From: Chryseobacterium gleum
GTDB taxonomy: Bacteria > Bacteroidota > Bacteroidia > Flavobacteriales_D > Crocinitomicaceae
Direction: 5' to 3'
Assembly (NCBI GenBank): GCA_945897805.1
Contig: CAMDFX010000003.1
Coordinates: 186,001-250,000 of the forward strand
Length of the DNA: 64,000 bases
Positions 18,601 to 26,281 of the stretch are shown piece by piece (the first letter of the stretch is position 1; the number at the start of each line of letters is the position of its first letter). Made by a program: the position numbers and the translations under genes. Below the pieces are notes generated by a model that was given only the letters and a program-made list of their open reading frames with translations, was not told the DNA's origin and ran no database searches.

Positions 18601-19306
18601 TTTAGTTGATTTTGGTGACGGACAAATCATCAGTTACCCAGGAACAAGTTCTTTTAGCCATATTTACACTCAACCAGGCGTTTACACAGTTCAAGTGGAA
18701 GTGACTTCAATTTTTGGTTGTTTATATGATTCAACTTATACAAATATGATTGAAGCATTTGATTATCCAGAAGCAAATTTCAATATTTTGCCCAATGATG
18801 TTACTTTCTTTGATCCTAATGTTTTGTTGGAAAATAATAGCTCTTCAAATGTTGTAGATTTTCAATGGACAATTCCTTCAGGAAATCCATCATCTGCTGT
18901 AACTGAAAATGCTAATGTTAGTTATCCTAGTGATGTAGAAGGAAATTATCCGGTTACCTTATTGGTATCTGACCAAAATAGCTGCAGAGATACGATTACT
19001 AAAATTGTAAATGTGATCAGTGAAGTAGTTTTGTATGCTCCTAATTCATTTACGCCTGATGGTGACGAGCACAATCAAACGTGGAAATTGGTCATTGATG
19101 GAATCGATATTTATAGTGCAGAAATCTTGATATTTAATAGATGGGGTGAAGTGATTTGGGAATGCCATGACGTTAGTGAAGGTTGGGACGGCACCTATGA
19201 TGGTCAAATTGTTCAAAATGGTACTTACACTTGGACTTTGAAATTTAAAGACATTCATACAGATAAGAAGTATGAATTTAGCGGACATATTGTCTTGATA
19301 AGATAG
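15620..19306 (+). CDS. Giant T9SS type B (gliding-motility-associated C-terminal domain) surface protein
   Basis: A 1228-residue secreted multidomain protein. Order: signal peptide (MKKLISILVLSISYYSSAQ); a CUB-like domain (about 25-155; DYMYVYDGNS); PKD domain (about 160-255; YTWDFMDGTSATG); a proprotein-convertase P-like domain (about 307-465; EEICLELEHSFMGDLVIYL, GVWTLTVVDNW); several Ig/PKD-like repeats with cysteine pairs; another PKD (about 970-1060; LVDFGDGQIIS); and the type B sorting domain from about 1140 (YAPNSFTPDGDEHN, IFNRWGEVIWE, GWDGTYDG, NGTYTWTLKF). It is probably displayed on the cell surface and adhesive. The two tandem proteins at 51-56 kb share the C-terminal domain type. 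Confidence 0.9.
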   Translation: MKKLISILVLSISYYSSAQTPINVTSAINNTSVSTCNGFVIDSGGQGGTGYSNGENITFTICPDTPGDYMTVVFNLFNLSLQDDNPAPNQTNVDYMYVYDGNSTAGNSLGVYQGTELQGVVIQASPQNTSGCLTFTFVSNSAGTGSFTASALCETPCSDPVAGGIVMNGITTDSIHVCIGETVNFQNAGSYAQPGFAIADYTWDFMDGTSATGQNVSHAFDIPGHYRVQLFVTDDNADNTCVNNNLIDLQVLVATIPSFIGFTSDTTLCLGESLVATSIPNDYEVLWDGFSGYETIDDGCLLDTQLGVAQNIDILQTGFAAGTTITSAAQIEEICLELEHSFMGDLVIYLNCPNGQSIMLHQQGGGGTQLGVPIQADNVNCADPATQGTPYNYCFTPAATQTWVQWVNASGFGGTLPAGNYQPIGAFSDLVGCPTNGVWTLTVVDNWAADDGVVFSFGLTLDPALYPDLVEFTPQIGTSSDSSFWTMPAQFVTNISPDGDAITINPTSAGSFTYTYTVIDNFGCTHDSSFVLTVNDNPLPNAGNDITVCGGTAEQLNGSISGSGGGSPCPYIFDLGDSFGDGWNGNNLLVTVNGVTTPYTITTGNSAVYTVNIPHGASVSTQFQASGNWTTECDYTVTDPNGNIVIEQGQGFTAPPTTVETFTADCFGGFDFIWSPSADLNDPNIPNPIGTFLSPQTLTLTVFPTGHPLCATTDQLNVTLSNSAYPGADATFTVCSAGAPVDLFPVLGPGASVNGYWVYGAANTPVTMPYDPLTMNPGQYKYRVDSAGCISQAIITVLEVSTSITAVVPTNVNCNSASNGSIVVTGLNFTSYSIDGGPQFAAASPATISGFAAGNYNIEVFGTGGCSDVEPFVITEPAPLQLDFISNDTSVCVGASIDISALGSGGSTAYTYTWTQNGNLLGLGSTITITPPLNTNTYCVTLTEACGSPAVDTCITIDNPVEIFPVLTPDTTQGCFPVTINFANTTNSTEIATTLVDFGDGQIISYPGTSSFSHIYTQPGVYTVQVEVTSIFGCLYDSTYTNMIEAFDYPEANFNILPNDVTFFDPNVLLENNSSSNVVDFQWTIPSGNPSSAVTENANVSYPSDVEGNYPVTLLVSDQNSCRDTITKIVNVISEVVLYAPNSFTPDGDEHNQTWKLVIDGIDIYSAEILIFNRWGEVIWECHDVSEGWDGTYDGQIVQNGTYTWTLKFKDIHTDKKYEFSGHIVLIR

Positions 19307-19320
19307 TAAATTAGATAGCA

Positions 19321-19352
19321 AAAAAAAGGGAAGTTTAAACTTCACTTTTTTT
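19321..19352. terminator. Bidirectional terminator
   Basis: An A-run, GAAGTTT/AAACTTC palindrome and T-run form a symmetric hairpin between the convergent adhesin gene (stop 19306) and proline dehydrogenase (stop 19368). Confidence 0.8.
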
Positions 19353-19367
19353 TGCTTTAAAATTTGG

Positions 19368-20537
19368 TTACTTCAATTTCCTCCTTTTCATTTCTTTCGT
19401 AATTAAATTCAATTCTCTGCTTGTTTGTCCAGCAACAGAAGTGTTTTCATCCGCTCGTCTCAAGAGATAAGGCATTACCTCCTTAATAGGCCCATAAGGA
19501 ACATATTTGGCAACTTGGAAATGGTTGTTTGATAAATTATAGGAGATATGATCACTCATTCCTAAAAGTTGTGCAAAATAGATTCTTTTATCATCATTTT
19601 TCAATCCTTTTTCTTCAATTAATTTAGTAAGAAATAGAGAGCTTTCTTCATTGTGGGTTCCTGCGCAAAGTGCTAAAATATCTATGTTATCGATAATAAA
19701 AGTAAGTGCTTCATCGTAATCTTTATCACATGCTTTTTTATCAGGTTGAATTGGAGAAGGGTATCCTTTAGTTTCAGCTCGGGCTCTTTCTTTTTCCATG
19801 TAGGCTCCTCTAACCAATTTAATTCCATAATTGTAATTGCCTAATCTCGCAGCATTTGTTGCGTCTTTCAGGAATTTAATTCTATCATGTCTATACATTT
19901 GAAGGGTATTGAAAATGACTGCTTCATTTCGGTTATATTTGGCCATCATTGTAACAGCAAGGCGATCAATTGTATCTTGAATCCAAGTTTCTTCGGCATC
20001 GATAAATACCGGTACGTTCGAATCAAACCCTTTTTTACATATTTTATCGATTCTATTTACAACTTCTTGAAATTCTTTTCTTTCTGATTCGGTCAACTCC
20101 ATTTCAGAATTGTTAACTTTTTCAAGAATTCCAAATCTTGCAATGCCAGTAACTTTGAAAACTGCAAATGGAATAGCAGGATTATTTTTTCCCTTCTCTA
20201 TTGTTGCAATGATTTCGTTTGTAGTTTTTTCAAAGTCTTCTGCTGAGGTTTTTCCTTCCACAGAATAATCCAAAATGGTACCGATACCAAAATCATTCAA
20301 TTGTTTGATAGTATTGGTGCATTCATTGATTGTTTCGCCACCACAAAATTGTTTAAAAATGGTCGCTTTTATTACTCCGTTTATAGGTAGATGTGCTTTA
20401 AATGAGGCATTAGTAGCCCATTTTCCAAATTTAACAATAGAAGGATTGCCCACCATCTTAAAAAGCCAATATGCTCTTTTAAGATCTTTATCAGACTTGC
20501 TTTTAAAAGCAATTTCAGTATTTTCGAAAGAAACCAT
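19368..20537 (-). CDS. Proline dehydrogenase
   Basis: FAD-dependent oxidation of L-proline to pyrroline-5-carboxylate, first step of proline catabolism. This 389-residue single-domain form lacks the P5C dehydrogenase half of PutA. Motifs of the TIM-barrel are clear: TILDYSVEGK, FAVFKVTG, VPVFIDAEETWIQ, FNTLQMYRHDR, YGIKLVRGAYMEKER, GTHNEES and the C-terminal PYGPIKEVMPYLLRRADENTSV substrate-binding helix (Arg-Arg pair). A TATTTTTG -7-like box on the minus strand lies at 20542-20549, very near the start codon. Confidence 0.95.
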   Translation of the reverse strand: MVSFENTEIAFKSKSDKDLKRAYWLFKMVGNPSIVKFGKWATNASFKAHLPINGVIKATIFKQFCGGETINECTNTIKQLNDFGIGTILDYSVEGKTSAEDFEKTTNEIIATIEKGKNNPAIPFAVFKVTGIARFGILEKVNNSEMELTESERKEFQEVVNRIDKICKKGFDSNVPVFIDAEETWIQDTIDRLAVTMMAKYNRNEAVIFNTLQMYRHDRIKFLKDATNAARLGNYNYGIKLVRGAYMEKERARAETKGYPSPIQPDKKACDKDYDEALTFIIDNIDILALCAGTHNEESSLFLTKLIEEKGLKNDDKRIYFAQLLGMSDHISYNLSNNHFQVAKYVPYGPIKEVMPYLLRRADENTSVAGQTSRELNLITKEMKRRKLK

Positions 20538-20639
20538 ATTACAAAAATAAGTTATTTTGACATTTTTGATGCCATAGATTGAAGAAACTTAAAAAATTCA
20601 TTTACTTTGACAAATGAAAGATATAAACTCGTTCAAAAT

Positions 20640-21713
20640 ATGATTCAGAAAATAGAAGCTGATGGTTATAGCATAGAAATAGGAGCTCTCGCAAGTTCTT
20701 CATTTTCAGAATTTCTTGAAGGTTATTCAAGTTCAAAAAAAGTAATTTTAGTTGATGAGAATACGCATGATCATTGTTTGGAATATTTATTGACAGCTTT
20801 TTCAGGATTAGAAGATGCTGAAGTAATGCTTTTACCTTGCGGAGAGGAAAATAAAGTGATGGAGGTTTGCTTTCAAGTTTGGGAGGCTTGGTCTGAATAT
20901 AAAATTGGTAGAAATGATTTGGTAATAAATCTTGGTGGCGGAGTAGTTACAGATATGGGTGGATTCATTGCTTCAATATTTAAAAGAGGTCTAGATTTTA
21001 TTCAAATTCCAACTTCACTATTGGCAATGGTTGACGCTTCAATCGGCGGAAAAACTGGGATTGATTTAGGTAGACATAAAAATCAATTGGGTGTTTTTTC
21101 AAATCCATTAAAAGTTTACGTTGATCCAGGATTTTTGAAAACACTTCCCGCTAACGAACTGAAAAATGGCTATGCAGAAATGCTTAAGCATGGTTTGATA
21201 ATGGACAAATTTCATTGGGATAATTTGAAAAATATCAATTTTGACAATACTGAAAATCTAACTTCATTAATTTTTGAATCAATTCAAATAAAAAATAAAA
21301 TTGTACTCATTGATCCTTTTGAAAGCGGCGAGAGAAAAAAGTTAAATTTCGGACATACTTTTGGACATGCTATTGAAGGGTTTTTTCTCGGTCGAGAAGA
21401 ATTTTTAGCGCACGGTCATGCAGTTGCAATTGGAATTTTAGCAGAATCATTTATTTCAAAACAAAGAAGTTTGCTCAGTGACAAAAATTTTACTGAAATT
21501 TCAAAAGTAATTCTATCTCATTTTGAGATTCCATTAATAGCGCCTGATTGGATAGATTCGATTTATAATTTGATGTTAAATGATAAAAAGAATTTTGATC
21601 AAAAAGTCCAATGTGTATTGTTGAATGATTTGGGTGAATGTACTATAGATCAGGTTATTAAAAGAGAAGATGTAGTAATGGCTTTGAATTTTATTTCAAA
21701 TTTTAAACATTAA
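20640..21713 (+). CDS. aroB: 3-dehydroquinate synthase
   Basis: Converts DAHP to 3-dehydroquinate in the shikimate pathway, using NAD+ and a divalent metal. Visible are NLGGGVVTDMGGF, DFIQIPTSLLAMVDASIGGKTGIDLG, KNQLG, the metal-ligand region NGYAEMLKHG, and FGHTFGHAIE. The frame is open upstream to a TTG at 20607, but ATG 20640 puts the first strand (IEADGYSIEIG) exactly where AroB proteins begin, giving about 357 residues. A ten-codon minicistron (ATG 20614) ends in an ATGA overlap with this start. The DUF2459 gene follows 3 bases after the stop. Confidence 0.92.
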   Translation: MIQKIEADGYSIEIGALASSSFSEFLEGYSSSKKVILVDENTHDHCLEYLLTAFSGLEDAEVMLLPCGEENKVMEVCFQVWEAWSEYKIGRNDLVINLGGGVVTDMGGFIASIFKRGLDFIQIPTSLLAMVDASIGGKTGIDLGRHKNQLGVFSNPLKVYVDPGFLKTLPANELKNGYAEMLKHGLIMDKFHWDNLKNINFDNTENLTSLIFESIQIKNKIVLIDPFESGERKKLNFGHTFGHAIEGFFLGREEFLAHGHAVAIGILAESFISKQRSLLSDKNFTEISKVILSHFEIPLIAPDWIDSIYNLMLNDKKNFDQKVQCVLLNDLGECTIDQVIKREDVVMALNFISNFKH

Positions 21714-21716
21714 ATT

Positions 21717-22403
21717 ATGAAGTTTAAATTTATTTGGATAATAAAATTTCCTCTTATAATATTGGAGCTATTTTGGAGTTTGTTGACTTTTTATATTTTT
21801 CTTGCGCTATTTGGAATGTTTTTTCAAGTAGGTGAAAATTACATTAGTAGAACTAATGGAAAAATTATTTATTTAAGGACTGATGGTATCCATACGGATT
21901 TCATTATGCCTGTGCATTCGATAGATCATGATTGGACAGCGTTTTTACCTTGGAAAGATTTGAAAGGAAAAGATACTTCATTTCAATTTGTTGCTTTTGG
22001 GTGGGGCGATCAAGGATTTTTTCTAAATACACCAGAATGGAGTGATCTAAAATTTATGACAGCCTTTGATGCATTGTTTTACCGCGGAAAAACGGCTATG
22101 CATGTTGTTTTTCAGTCTGAACCAACTCCAGGTAAACTTTGTAAAAAAATACTTATTTCTGATAAACAATATTTTAATTTAGTAAATTATATAGAAAGTT
22201 CATTTGATTGTGATAGCAAAGGTTCAACGATTTGCATAAAAGACAAAGGCTATTGGGATTACGATGCATTTTATGAAGCCAAAGGAAAATACAGTTTGTT
22301 TTCAACCTGTAATTCCTGGATAAATGGAGGGTTGAAGAAATGTGATTTGCCGGCTTGTTTGTGGACACCTTTGAGTTATGCGATTTTTGATAAGTATGAG
22401 TGA
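21717..22403 (+). CDS. DUF2459/TIGR02117-like membrane-anchored protein
   Basis: 228 residues with one N-terminal membrane helix (about 8-38). The soluble domain carries the family signature: IIYLRTDGIHTDFIMPV, FVAFGWGDQGFFLNTPEW, LFYRGKTAMHVVF, FSTCNSWINGGLKKC and LPACLWTPLSYAIF. Cys and His are conserved in the family, suggesting a cysteine-peptidase-like fold, but activity is unproven. It directly follows aroB and is presumably co-transcribed. Confidence 0.85.
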   Translation: MKFKFIWIIKFPLIILELFWSLLTFYIFLALFGMFFQVGENYISRTNGKIIYLRTDGIHTDFIMPVHSIDHDWTAFLPWKDLKGKDTSFQFVAFGWGDQGFFLNTPEWSDLKFMTAFDALFYRGKTAMHVVFQSEPTPGKLCKKILISDKQYFNLVNYIESSFDCDSKGSTICIKDKGYWDYDAFYEAKGKYSLFSTCNSWINGGLKKCDLPACLWTPLSYAIFDKYE

Positions 22404-22438
22404 TATAGGAAGTTTGAATTGCTTATTTGTAGGGGGTA

Positions 22439-22462
22439 TAAATGATTATAACGGCTAAAATC
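22439..22462 (+). repeat. Dispersed short repeat, copy 1
   Basis: A 24-base unit with core GATTATAACGGCTAAAA. An exact inverted copy is at 24836-24859, and related copies at 27916-27946 and 28096-28126. It lies in the gap after the DUF2459 gene and before the 3' end of the dnaX tau tail. Confidence 0.7.
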
Positions 22463-22497
22463 GACTATCCAAAAAATGAAAAAATCCTCTATTTTAA

Positions 22498-23126
22498 CTA
22501 ATATTCAATATCCAAATTGAATGTTTTTTGCAAGGTCAAAAGATTTGTGTTTTTTCTAGCAAGTATTTCAAATTTATCTCTACCGGTGAGGTGTTTGTTA
22601 TTATCTTCTTGGTTTTCTATAAGCGAAAAATCAATAGTAATCGACCAATTTTGCAATTTAGTTCTCAGAAAATCCAATAATGCTGCATGAAAATGATTTT
22701 TCATCACATCTATTTGAATTTGATTATCAAATTCTTGATGAATATGGTTTGGCACTGGCATTTTTGGATCTCTTTTTGTAAGAGCCAGATTCATTGAATC
22801 AGCGCCTTCGATTCCTTCCTGCTTTATTTTATAAGCATATTGTCTCCAAACCATTTTTAATTCATCCATTGAAAATGGTTTTTGTGGTCTATTAGTTAAT
22901 TCCTCTGATGAAGATGTTTCCTCAAGATTCTCGTTTTCTTTTAAACTTTGTTTTATGGAAATATTATTGGTGTTTAATACACCTGTTGGCGCTGAAAAAG
23001 ACTTCACTTCTTTTTTAAGTGGTATGAGACGCTCTTGTGGTTCAGTAGGTTTCGATTTACTTGTATTTACTGATGGACGAATACTTTGCCCTTGAAAAGG
23101 AATTATTTCTGCTTGGTCATTCAGTC
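22498..23126 (-). CDS. dnaX: DnaX tau-specific C-terminal part, reached by -1 frameshift
   Basis: This frame begins right after an in-frame TGA (23143-23145), has no usable ATG, and runs without stop to 22498. It starts with a Pro/Ser/Lys-rich linker (about 70 codons) and ends in a compact domain (PFSMDELKMVWRQYA, IQIDVMKNHFHAALLDFL, LQKTFNLDIEY) typical of the C-terminus of Bacteroidota DnaX. It is offset by -1 relative to the gamma-like frame that ends at 23121. Joined through the A-run, the full product would be about 579 residues. Translation from an internal GTG at 23007 alone would give a 169-residue fragment, which is less likely. Confidence 0.8.
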
Positions 23127-23142
23127 TTTTTTTTTTTCTTGC
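23121..23142 (-). other. Candidate dnaX slippery site (A11 run between two frame-closing stops)
   Basis: On the coding strand an unbroken run of 11 A lies at 23137-23127. The tau frame is closed upstream by TGA at 23145-23143 and the gamma frame downstream by TGA at 23123-23121, so any frame change must happen in this stretch of about 22 bases. Adding one A, or a ribosomal -1 slip, joins the two frames. Confidence 0.7.
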
Positions 23143-24236
23143 TCATTTTTTAAAGAACAAAGTTGCATTAATGCCAATTCAACAAGTAGTCTCTGATTTT
23201 TCGAAACTTTATAATCTACATCAGTTTTACTAAGAATTCCAAGGCATCGAAGTACATATGGAGCCTCTAAAATTTTAGATTGTTCGACATATCTATTTTC
23301 TACACTTTCCCCAACTTCAAGAAGTTTTGCAGTTCTGACATCTTTACAAACAAGGAGATTTCTGTAATGATCTGCCAGTCCAATTATAAAATTGTGACCA
23401 TCAAATCCTTTTTCTTGAATGTCATTAAATAACAATAAGCAAGCAGGAATATCTTCTTTCCATGCATTATCTACGATTCTAAAAAAGTAATCGTAGTCAA
23501 GAATATTCAGATTTTCTAGGACCGAGTTTAGAGAAATTTTGTTTCCCGCGAAACTAACAATTTGATCAAAAATTGAGAGCGCATCACGCAATGCCCCATC
23601 AGCTTTTTGTCCGATTAGGTGAAGAGCCTCGCTGTCAAATTCGATTCCCTCTTTTTCAGCAATTGAAGCTAAATGAACAGCAATATCTTTAATTTTAATT
23701 CTATTGAAATCAAAAATTTGACATCTTGATAATATCGTAGGAATTATTTTTTGCTTTTCTGTGGTGGCAAGAATAAAAATGGCATGTGCAGGCGGTTCTT
23801 CCAAAGTTTTTAAAAAAGCATTAAATGCCTGATTTGAAAGCATGTGCACCTCATCAATTATATAAACTTTATGGGTTCCTAATTGAGGAGCAATTCTCAC
23901 CTGTTCAATTAAGTTTCTAATATCATCAACCGAATTATTTGAAGCCGCATCTAGTTCATAAACATTTAATGAAGCACCTTCGTTGAAAGAATTGCAGGAG
24001 TCACATTGGTCACAAGCTTCAATTGATTCACTGGGATTAAAACAATTTATAGTCTTAGCTAAAATTCTTGCTGTAGTTGTTTTTCCTACACCTCGTGAAC
24101 CACAAAAAAGAAAAGCTTGCGCTAATTGCTTATTCTTGATCGCATTCTTTAAGGTTGATGTAATGGATTTTTGTCCAACAACTGTGTCAAAAGTTTGGGG
24201 TCTGTATTTTCTCGCTGAAACTATATAATCATCCAT
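23121..24236 (-). CDS. dnaX: DNA polymerase III gamma/tau subunit, unshifted (gamma-like) product
   Basis: Clamp-loader ATPase of the replicase. 371 residues as read without frameshift. Domains I-III are complete: Walker A GSRGVGKTT (about 46-54), four-cysteine zinc module (NCFN...CDQCDSC), Walker B VYIIDEVHM, LEEPPAHAIFILATT, the SRC motif (ILSRCQIF), sensor 2 (GALRDALS), and the collar domain ending at about residue 360. It then ends EQEKKKD-stop at the A-run. A product ending here would resemble gamma (no tau domain IV/V). The Bacteroidota protein is normally about 550-600 residues, and the missing tail lies in the -1 frame downstream. Confidence 0.93.
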   Translation of the reverse strand: MDDYIVSARKYRPQTFDTVVGQKSITSTLKNAIKNKQLAQAFLFCGSRGVGKTTTARILAKTINCFNPSESIEACDQCDSCNSFNEGASLNVYELDAASNNSVDDIRNLIEQVRIAPQLGTHKVYIIDEVHMLSNQAFNAFLKTLEEPPAHAIFILATTEKQKIIPTILSRCQIFDFNRIKIKDIAVHLASIAEKEGIEFDSEALHLIGQKADGALRDALSIFDQIVSFAGNKISLNSVLENLNILDYDYFFRIVDNAWKEDIPACLLLFNDIQEKGFDGHNFIIGLADHYRNLLVCKDVRTAKLLEVGESVENRYVEQSKILEAPYVLRCLGILSKTDVDYKVSKNQRLLVELALMQLCSLKNEQEKKKD

Positions 24237-24309
24237 CTTAAGTACAAATTTAAAAAGACTTTTTATATAATGTGAATTTGTTGATAAATCAATTTTTCAT
24301 TTTTAAAAA

Positions 24310-24756
24310 CTAATTTTTAGTTTGAAGTTTTTTGTAATGAATTTCCCATCTTTTATAAACGAAAGGTGCAATAGCAGATTGCTCATTATCCCGCATTACA
24401 ACAATATTGTCATCAGTACTGTAATACCACGAAAATTCATAAATTTTCATTTTCTGACCTAGGTTTGTTTTTTCAAAACCTGAGATGGTTTGAAAATTAA
24501 ACCCATTATTTTCAAGCTGTAGCTTTTTAATTTTAAATCTTCTACAGTTTTCACCCAGCAGTGCGCAAAGAATCACATAATTTTTATTTAAAATTTTAGT
24601 AGTTGTTGCGGATGCAGTTTTAGTATGTTTTCTCAATTGAGCATGATAACTATTTTTACAATTTATATCGCAAAAAACTTTATCTGATCGTCCAAATATT
24701 TTTTTGTCGCAAACGCAACATTTTCTTTCTTCTTTCTTAATAAGAGTGTTTTCCAT
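24310..24756 (-). CDS. Small protein with N-terminal zinc-ribbon-like cysteine cluster
   Basis: 148 residues, no signal peptide. The N-terminus has a C-x2-C (CVCDKK) and a second C-x3-C (FCDINCKN) separated by about 14 residues, resembling treble-clef or zinc-ribbon proteins with the DKVFCDINCKNSYH pattern. The remainder is basic and then beta-rich (KIYEFSWYYSTDDN). No family was recognised with certainty. It is transcribed in the same direction as dnaX and 73 bases upstream of it. A nucleic-acid-binding role is only a guess. Confidence 0.6.
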   Translation of the reverse strand: MENTLIKKEERKCCVCDKKIFGRSDKVFCDINCKNSYHAQLRKHTKTASATTTKILNKNYVILCALLGENCRRFKIKKLQLENNGFNFQTISGFEKTNLGQKMKIYEFSWYYSTDDNIVVMRDNEQSAIAPFVYKRWEIHYKKLQTKN

Positions 24757-24835
24757 TTTAGTTGTTTTTTGGTTGGTAATTACTCTAAGTTAATTAAAAA
24801 GTTGATTCAAATCCAAATTTTTTCAATAATTAAAT

Positions 24836-24859
24836 GATTTTAGCCGTTATAATCATTTA
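24836..24859 (-). repeat. Dispersed short repeat, copy 2 (inverted)
   Basis: Exact reverse complement over 24 bases of the unit at 22439-22462. The two copies flank the dnaX and zinc-ribbon genes in inverted orientation, about 2.4 kb apart. Confidence 0.7.
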
Positions 24860-24924
24860 CTGCCCAATAAATACTGATGAAAATAAAATACCAACGTAAA
24901 AAAAATTTAAAAGAAACTTAATCG

Positions 24925-24932
24925 TAATTTTG
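24925..24932 (+). promoter_or_regulatory. Promoter -7 box of the Smr gene
   Basis: TAATTTTG matches TAnnTTTG, 10 bases before ATG 24943 and 19 bases before the second ATG 24952. No good TTTG -33 box was seen. The short leader favours translation from 24952. Confidence 0.4.
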
Positions 24933-24942
24933 CCCAATCAAA

Positions 24943-25506
24943 ATGTTAAAAATGAATTTCAAAATTGGTGAAAAAATTAGTTTTCTATTGGAAAAAGGTG
25001 GCGGAACAATAATTAAAATTGAAGGCCCTAATCGGATTATCGTTTTGGATGATTCTGGTTTCGATAGACCATTTTTCATCAATGAAATTGTAAAAATTCA
25101 TTCTATTGATTACAAATTAGATAATTTCAATAAAGATGTCAATGATGATGAATCTTTAAGTACGTCCAATTTCGTTGTTTCAAAGGAGAATTTAAATGGA
25201 AATAAAAAATCCTCAACTGTGTGGGAAATTGACTTGCACATTGAAGAATTGCTTGAGTCACATCTTGGATTGACAAATACAGAAATATTGATGAAGCAAA
25301 TGACGGAATTTCGATCTTTTTTCAGAAGAGCTCAAGAAAAAAGTATTAGTAAATTGATTGCTATACATGGGGTAGGTGAAGGGGTTTTAAAAAATGAAAT
25401 TAGATCTTTTTTAAGTAAAAAAGACAATGTTGAATTCTTTGATGCATCCTACATGGAATATGGAAAAGGTGCCACCGAAATTAGATTATTTCACTCAAAT
25501 AAATAG
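24943..25506 (+). CDS. Smr-domain protein
   Basis: 187 residues. The N-terminal about 60 residues form a small beta-barrel-like part (NFKIGEKISFLLEKGGGTIIKIEGPNRIIVLDDSGFDR). The C-terminal half is a Smr domain as in MutS2: WEIDLHIEELLE (DLHG-like motif), a helix, LIAIHGVGEGVLKNEIR (HGxGxG motif), and EIRLF at the end. Smr domains bind or nick nucleic acids; short Bacteroidota proteins of this kind (often annotated DUF2027/Smr) are of unknown target. yaaA starts 2 bases downstream. ATG 24952 (MNFKIGEK) is an alternative start. Confidence 0.85.
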   Translation: MLKMNFKIGEKISFLLEKGGGTIIKIEGPNRIIVLDDSGFDRPFFINEIVKIHSIDYKLDNFNKDVNDDESLSTSNFVVSKENLNGNKKSSTVWEIDLHIEELLESHLGLTNTEILMKQMTEFRSFFRRAQEKSISKLIAIHGVGEGVLKNEIRSFLSKKDNVEFFDASYMEYGKGATEIRLFHSNK

Positions 25507-25508
25507 AA

Positions 25509-26279
25509 ATGAAAGTTTTATTATCTCCTGCAAAGTCTCTTGATTACAATACGAAAATTGACTGTCTTGATTTTTCAATTCCAACATATTTAAAAGATTC
25601 AGAAATATTAGCAAAAAAAATGGGTAAAAACTCACCGTCAAAAATTGCTAAAATGATGACATTATCTAAAGATCTAGCAGAACTAAACCATCATAGATAT
25701 CAAAATTGGGAATCACCTAATGATTCTTATGATTCTAATAGACAGTGTGTTTTTGCTTTTTCAGGCGAGGTTTACAAGGGATTTGATGCTTGGAGTTTAT
25801 CTAAAAGTCAATTAGATTTGGCTCAAGATAAGATCAGAATTTTATCTGGTTTGTATGGGATTTTAAAACCCCTGGATTTAATTTATCCTTACAGGTTAGA
25901 AATGGGTACAAAATGGGAAATCACACCAAAAATTAAGAATCTCTATTCTTTTTGGGGATCAAAAATCATTGATTTCTTAAACGCAGAAATGAAGATTAGT
26001 GGTGAAAGTGAAATCATTAATCTTGCCTCAAATGAGTATTTTAAAGCTGTAGACTTAAAAAAAAATAAGAATAAATTAATTACACCCATCTTTAAAGATT
26101 TTAAAAATGGAGAATTTAAAATGATAATGATGTATGCCAAGCACGCGCGAGGTGCAATGGCTAGATACATAATAACAAATAATATAAATACCTCTGAAGA
26201 ATTAAAATTATATTCTATCGATGGCTATCAGTTTGATGTGAATCAATCGAATGAGAATGAATTTGTATATGTAAGGTAA
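25509..26279 (+). CDS. yaaA: YaaA-family peroxide stress protein
   Basis: 256 residues, the full family length. It shows the diagnostic start MKVLLSPAKSLDY, FSGEVYKGFDAWSL, ILSGLYGILKPLDLIYPYRLEMGTKW, NLASNEYFKAV, and the late KHARGAMARYII motif. In E. coli YaaA lowers intracellular iron and limits hydroxyl-radical damage during peroxide stress and binds DNA. It is co-transcribed with the Smr gene (2-base gap). Confidence 0.95.
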   Translation: MKVLLSPAKSLDYNTKIDCLDFSIPTYLKDSEILAKKMGKNSPSKIAKMMTLSKDLAELNHHRYQNWESPNDSYDSNRQCVFAFSGEVYKGFDAWSLSKSQLDLAQDKIRILSGLYGILKPLDLIYPYRLEMGTKWEITPKIKNLYSFWGSKIIDFLNAEMKISGESEIINLASNEYFKAVDLKKNKNKLITPIFKDFKNGEFKMIMMYAKHARGAMARYIITNNINTSEELKLYSIDGYQFDVNQSNENEFVYVR

Positions 26280-26281
26280 GA

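Noticed and set aside
22498-23007. Independent 169-residue gene starting at GTG 23007
   Set aside because: The frame is open and conserved-looking upstream to the A-run, and its C-terminus is a standard DnaX tau tail, so it is part of dnaX.
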